Source: Cellulomonas fimi
GTDB taxonomy: Bacteria; Actinomycetota; Actinomycetes; Actinomycetales; Cellulomonadaceae
Assembly (NCBI RefSeq): GCF_028527925.1
Contig: NZ_JAPESW010000002.1
Coordinates: forward strand, 124,001 to 188,000
Direction of reading: 5' to 3'
DNA: 64,000 nt
Part shown: one piece after another, positions 62,656 through 64,000 of the stretch
How the letters are laid out: every line of letters begins with the position of its first letter
Position numbering within the stretch: the first letter of the stretch is position 1
The notes under the pieces: model-generated
What the model saw: only the letters and a program-made list of their open reading frames with translations
The model's database searches: none
What the model was told of the DNA's origin: nothing
Translations under genes and position numbers: made by a program

Positions 62656-63327
62656 ATGACGAAACCCATCGGCCAGGTGCTCGGCACCCCGGGCGGCACC
62701 ATCGGTGACGTGACGACCGACGCCGGGCGCATCCAGAACGGTGCTCGGGGCGAGCGGCTCACCGCTGCCGTGCTCGACCCGCTCGCGCTCCGCGAGGGCG
62801 GCTGGACGGCACTCCACGACGTGACGGTGCCCGGCTCTCGCGGCGCGAACGTCGACCACGTTGTCGTGACGGGCGGCACCGGAGGCGCGCCTGGTCGCAT
62901 CATCCTGATCGACTCGAAGGCGTGGCTGCCCGCCCGCTACTGGTCGCTCGGCCGGTTCGAGTTCGCCGGTCTGCGGCCGACGGCGCACCGGCGTCCGCGC
63001 ACGCTCGACATGGCGGTCGACAAGTTCGTCGCCTACCTCGACCAGCGGGGAGTCGACTCGCTCATCGCCATGCCGCTCGTCGTTGTCTGGCCGAGCCACC
63101 CCGGCGCGCTCAGTGTCGCCCGGCTGCGCATCTCCCGCGCGCTCGCCATCACCGGTGACGACTTCGCGGCCAACGTCGAGGAGCTCAACCCGGAGCCCGC
63201 CGATCCGGCGATCGTCGCCGCGCTCGTCCCACTGCTCAAAGACGGCAGCCAGCCCGCACCGCGCACGGCGACGCCACGGCCTCGCTGCGAGCCGATCCAG
63301 CGCACGGCGCCCTACAGCCCCGTCTGA
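62656..63327 (+). CDS. NERD-domain (nuclease-related) protein
   Basis: A 223-residue protein. GARGERLTAAVLDPLAL then ALHDVTVPGSRGANVDHVVVTG and RIILIDSKAWLPARYWS form the NERD core (E..., D-H-V-V, I-D-S-K-x-W), a PD-(D/E)XK-like nuclease fold; the D..DxK residues are all present. A helical part and a Pro/Arg-rich tail follow. GAGGAGG stands before the ATG, 11 bp after the translocase stop. A role in processing transferred DNA is possible; nuclease activity is not shown. Confidence 0.8.
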   Translation: MTKPIGQVLGTPGGTIGDVTTDAGRIQNGARGERLTAAVLDPLALREGGWTALHDVTVPGSRGANVDHVVVTGGTGGAPGRIILIDSKAWLPARYWSLGRFEFAGLRPTAHRRPRTLDMAVDKFVAYLDQRGVDSLIAMPLVVVWPSHPGALSVARLRISRALAITGDDFAANVEELNPEPADPAIVAALVPLLKDGSQPAPRTATPRPRCEPIQRTAPYSPV

Positions 63328-63410
63328 CGCACCGAGCCCGACCCGGGAGGACGACGGGCTGCGCAGAGAATTCCTCCAGCCAGTGGGCGACGAGCCACTA
63401 TCGTCGCGTC

Positions 63411-64000
63411 GTGACCTGGGATGACCGATGGACCTTCCGCGACTGCGGCCACTGCGGGCTCCGGGACGCACACATGAGGGTTCTGACCCCGGAGCCACTG
63501 AGAGCGAAGCCGCTAAGCCAGCGAGCCGCCCCGGTCAGGTTCTACGTAGCGCTCGCATGCCCCCGGTGCGGCGGCGTGACGCTCATAGAGCACAACGATC
63601 CGCAGGCGCCTGGGCGGATCATCAGCATCACGCCGTCGCCGGACCAGGACGGCCTCGACGTCGCCCACCTCCCCGAGGACGTCGCCCGGTACTACGGCGA
63701 CGCGCGCCGAGTCCTCGACGCCGGGGTACCTGATGCTGCCGCCGTGCAACTGCGCAAGACGCTGGAGGCCGCAGCCGCACATCACGGCGCCACGGATCGA
63801 GTCCTGGTCAAGCGCATTGAAGCGCTCATCGAGGCGGGTCTGGTAACTAGGCAGTTCGGCGAGGCGCTCACGCTGATCCGGCAGGTGGGCAACGTGGGAG
63901 CACACGCGAGCGACGAGCACGTTACGCAGGAGACGGTCGAGCGCGCCCTGCGCTTCACGACGCTGTTTCTGCGGAACCTCTTCGAGGTGCCCGCCGAGCT
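63411..64000 (+). CDS. DUF4145-like protein, 3' end beyond the window
   Basis: An open frame from GTG 63411 to the right edge (196 codons visible, no stop). The N-terminal CGHCG and later CPRCGG form a zinc ribbon. The rest reads DARRVLDAGVPDAAAVQLRKTLEAA, then IRQVGNVGAHASDEHVT and RALRFTTLFLRNLFEVPAEL. That order (helical pair with QLRK, then R..GN.GAH, then a final helix) is the DUF4145 pattern, common in defence and mobile-element contexts. No strong ribosome site is seen. Confidence 0.75.
   Translation, partial: MTWDDRWTFRDCGHCGLRDAHMRVLTPEPLRAKPLSQRAAPVRFYVALACPRCGGVTLIEHNDPQAPGRIISITPSPDQDGLDVAHLPEDVARYYGDARRVLDAGVPDAAAVQLRKTLEAAAAHHGATDRVLVKRIEALIEAGLVTRQFGEALTLIRQVGNVGAHASDEHVTQETVERALRFTTLFLRNLFEVPAE

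Noticed and set aside
1-64000. CRISPR arrays, rRNA or tRNA genes
   Set aside because: No regularly spaced repeats with unique spacers, no rRNA segments and no cloverleaf other than the tmRNA were seen by eye; a tRNAscan and CRISPR search would be decisive.

Overview
The window is high-GC actinobacterial DNA, most like a Micrococcales member of the Cellulomonas group. Supporting signs are a tmRNA whose tag ends in ALAA, heavy use of GTG starts, many 4-base ATGA/GTGA gene overlaps, a DUF6318 lipoprotein, actinobacterial LexA boxes (TCGAAC-N4-GTTCGA) and an actinobacterial IHF-like protein. The genus is inference; no 16S gene is present.

Positions 1-33,500 look like chromosomal backbone. The widely conserved minus-strand series prfB (28.9 kb) - ftsE - ftsX - M23 peptidase - smpB - ssrA (0.5 kb) is present but opened up twice. 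A sugar ABC importer with its ROK regulator and an orphan ATPase lies between prfB and ftsE. About 17 kb lies between smpB and ssrA: two secreted proteins; a methyltransferase plus a hydrolase-glycosyltransferase fusion, divergent from a LuxR-type ATPase regulator; a GNAT; a membrane-anchored HtrA protease; a polymorphic toxin/immunity group; a nucleotidyltransferase; a LigC-type DNA ligase; and two alpha/beta hydrolases. To the right of prfB are a NUDIX hydrolase, an SOS-boxed DNA polymerase IV gene and the 3' half of a Tad/Flp pilus locus (TadG-, TadE- and pilin-like genes).

At about 33.51 kb the tad locus stops abruptly: only the last roughly 55 codons of tadC remain. I read this as the left boundary of an integrated element that continues past the end of the window; no integrase and no right end are visible. 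From 33.6 to 42.5 kb the cargo is mostly unknown membrane or soluble proteins plus a second polymorphic toxin, a nuclease with a YezG-like immunity protein, whose N-terminal part matches the backbone toxin.

From 42.8 to 64 kb lies a conjugation/replication module of the actinobacterial ICE or plasmid kind: a DUF2637 (SpdB-like) membrane protein, a divergent HELAH putative lipoprotein, a winged-helix protein behind a long hairpin, a 930-residue Arg-rich repeat protein, a LexA-boxed operon start, a run of small overlapping genes ending in an IHF-like protein and a replication-relaxation protein, a TOPRIM-like primase/ATPase, a cluster of GTCACAC repeats, two membrane proteins, an FtsK/TraB-type DNA translocase, a NERD-domain protein and an open-ended DUF4145 protein. 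The likely working model (inference) is SOS-responsive replication and double-stranded DNA transfer by the FtsK-like pump, with the toxin as cargo.
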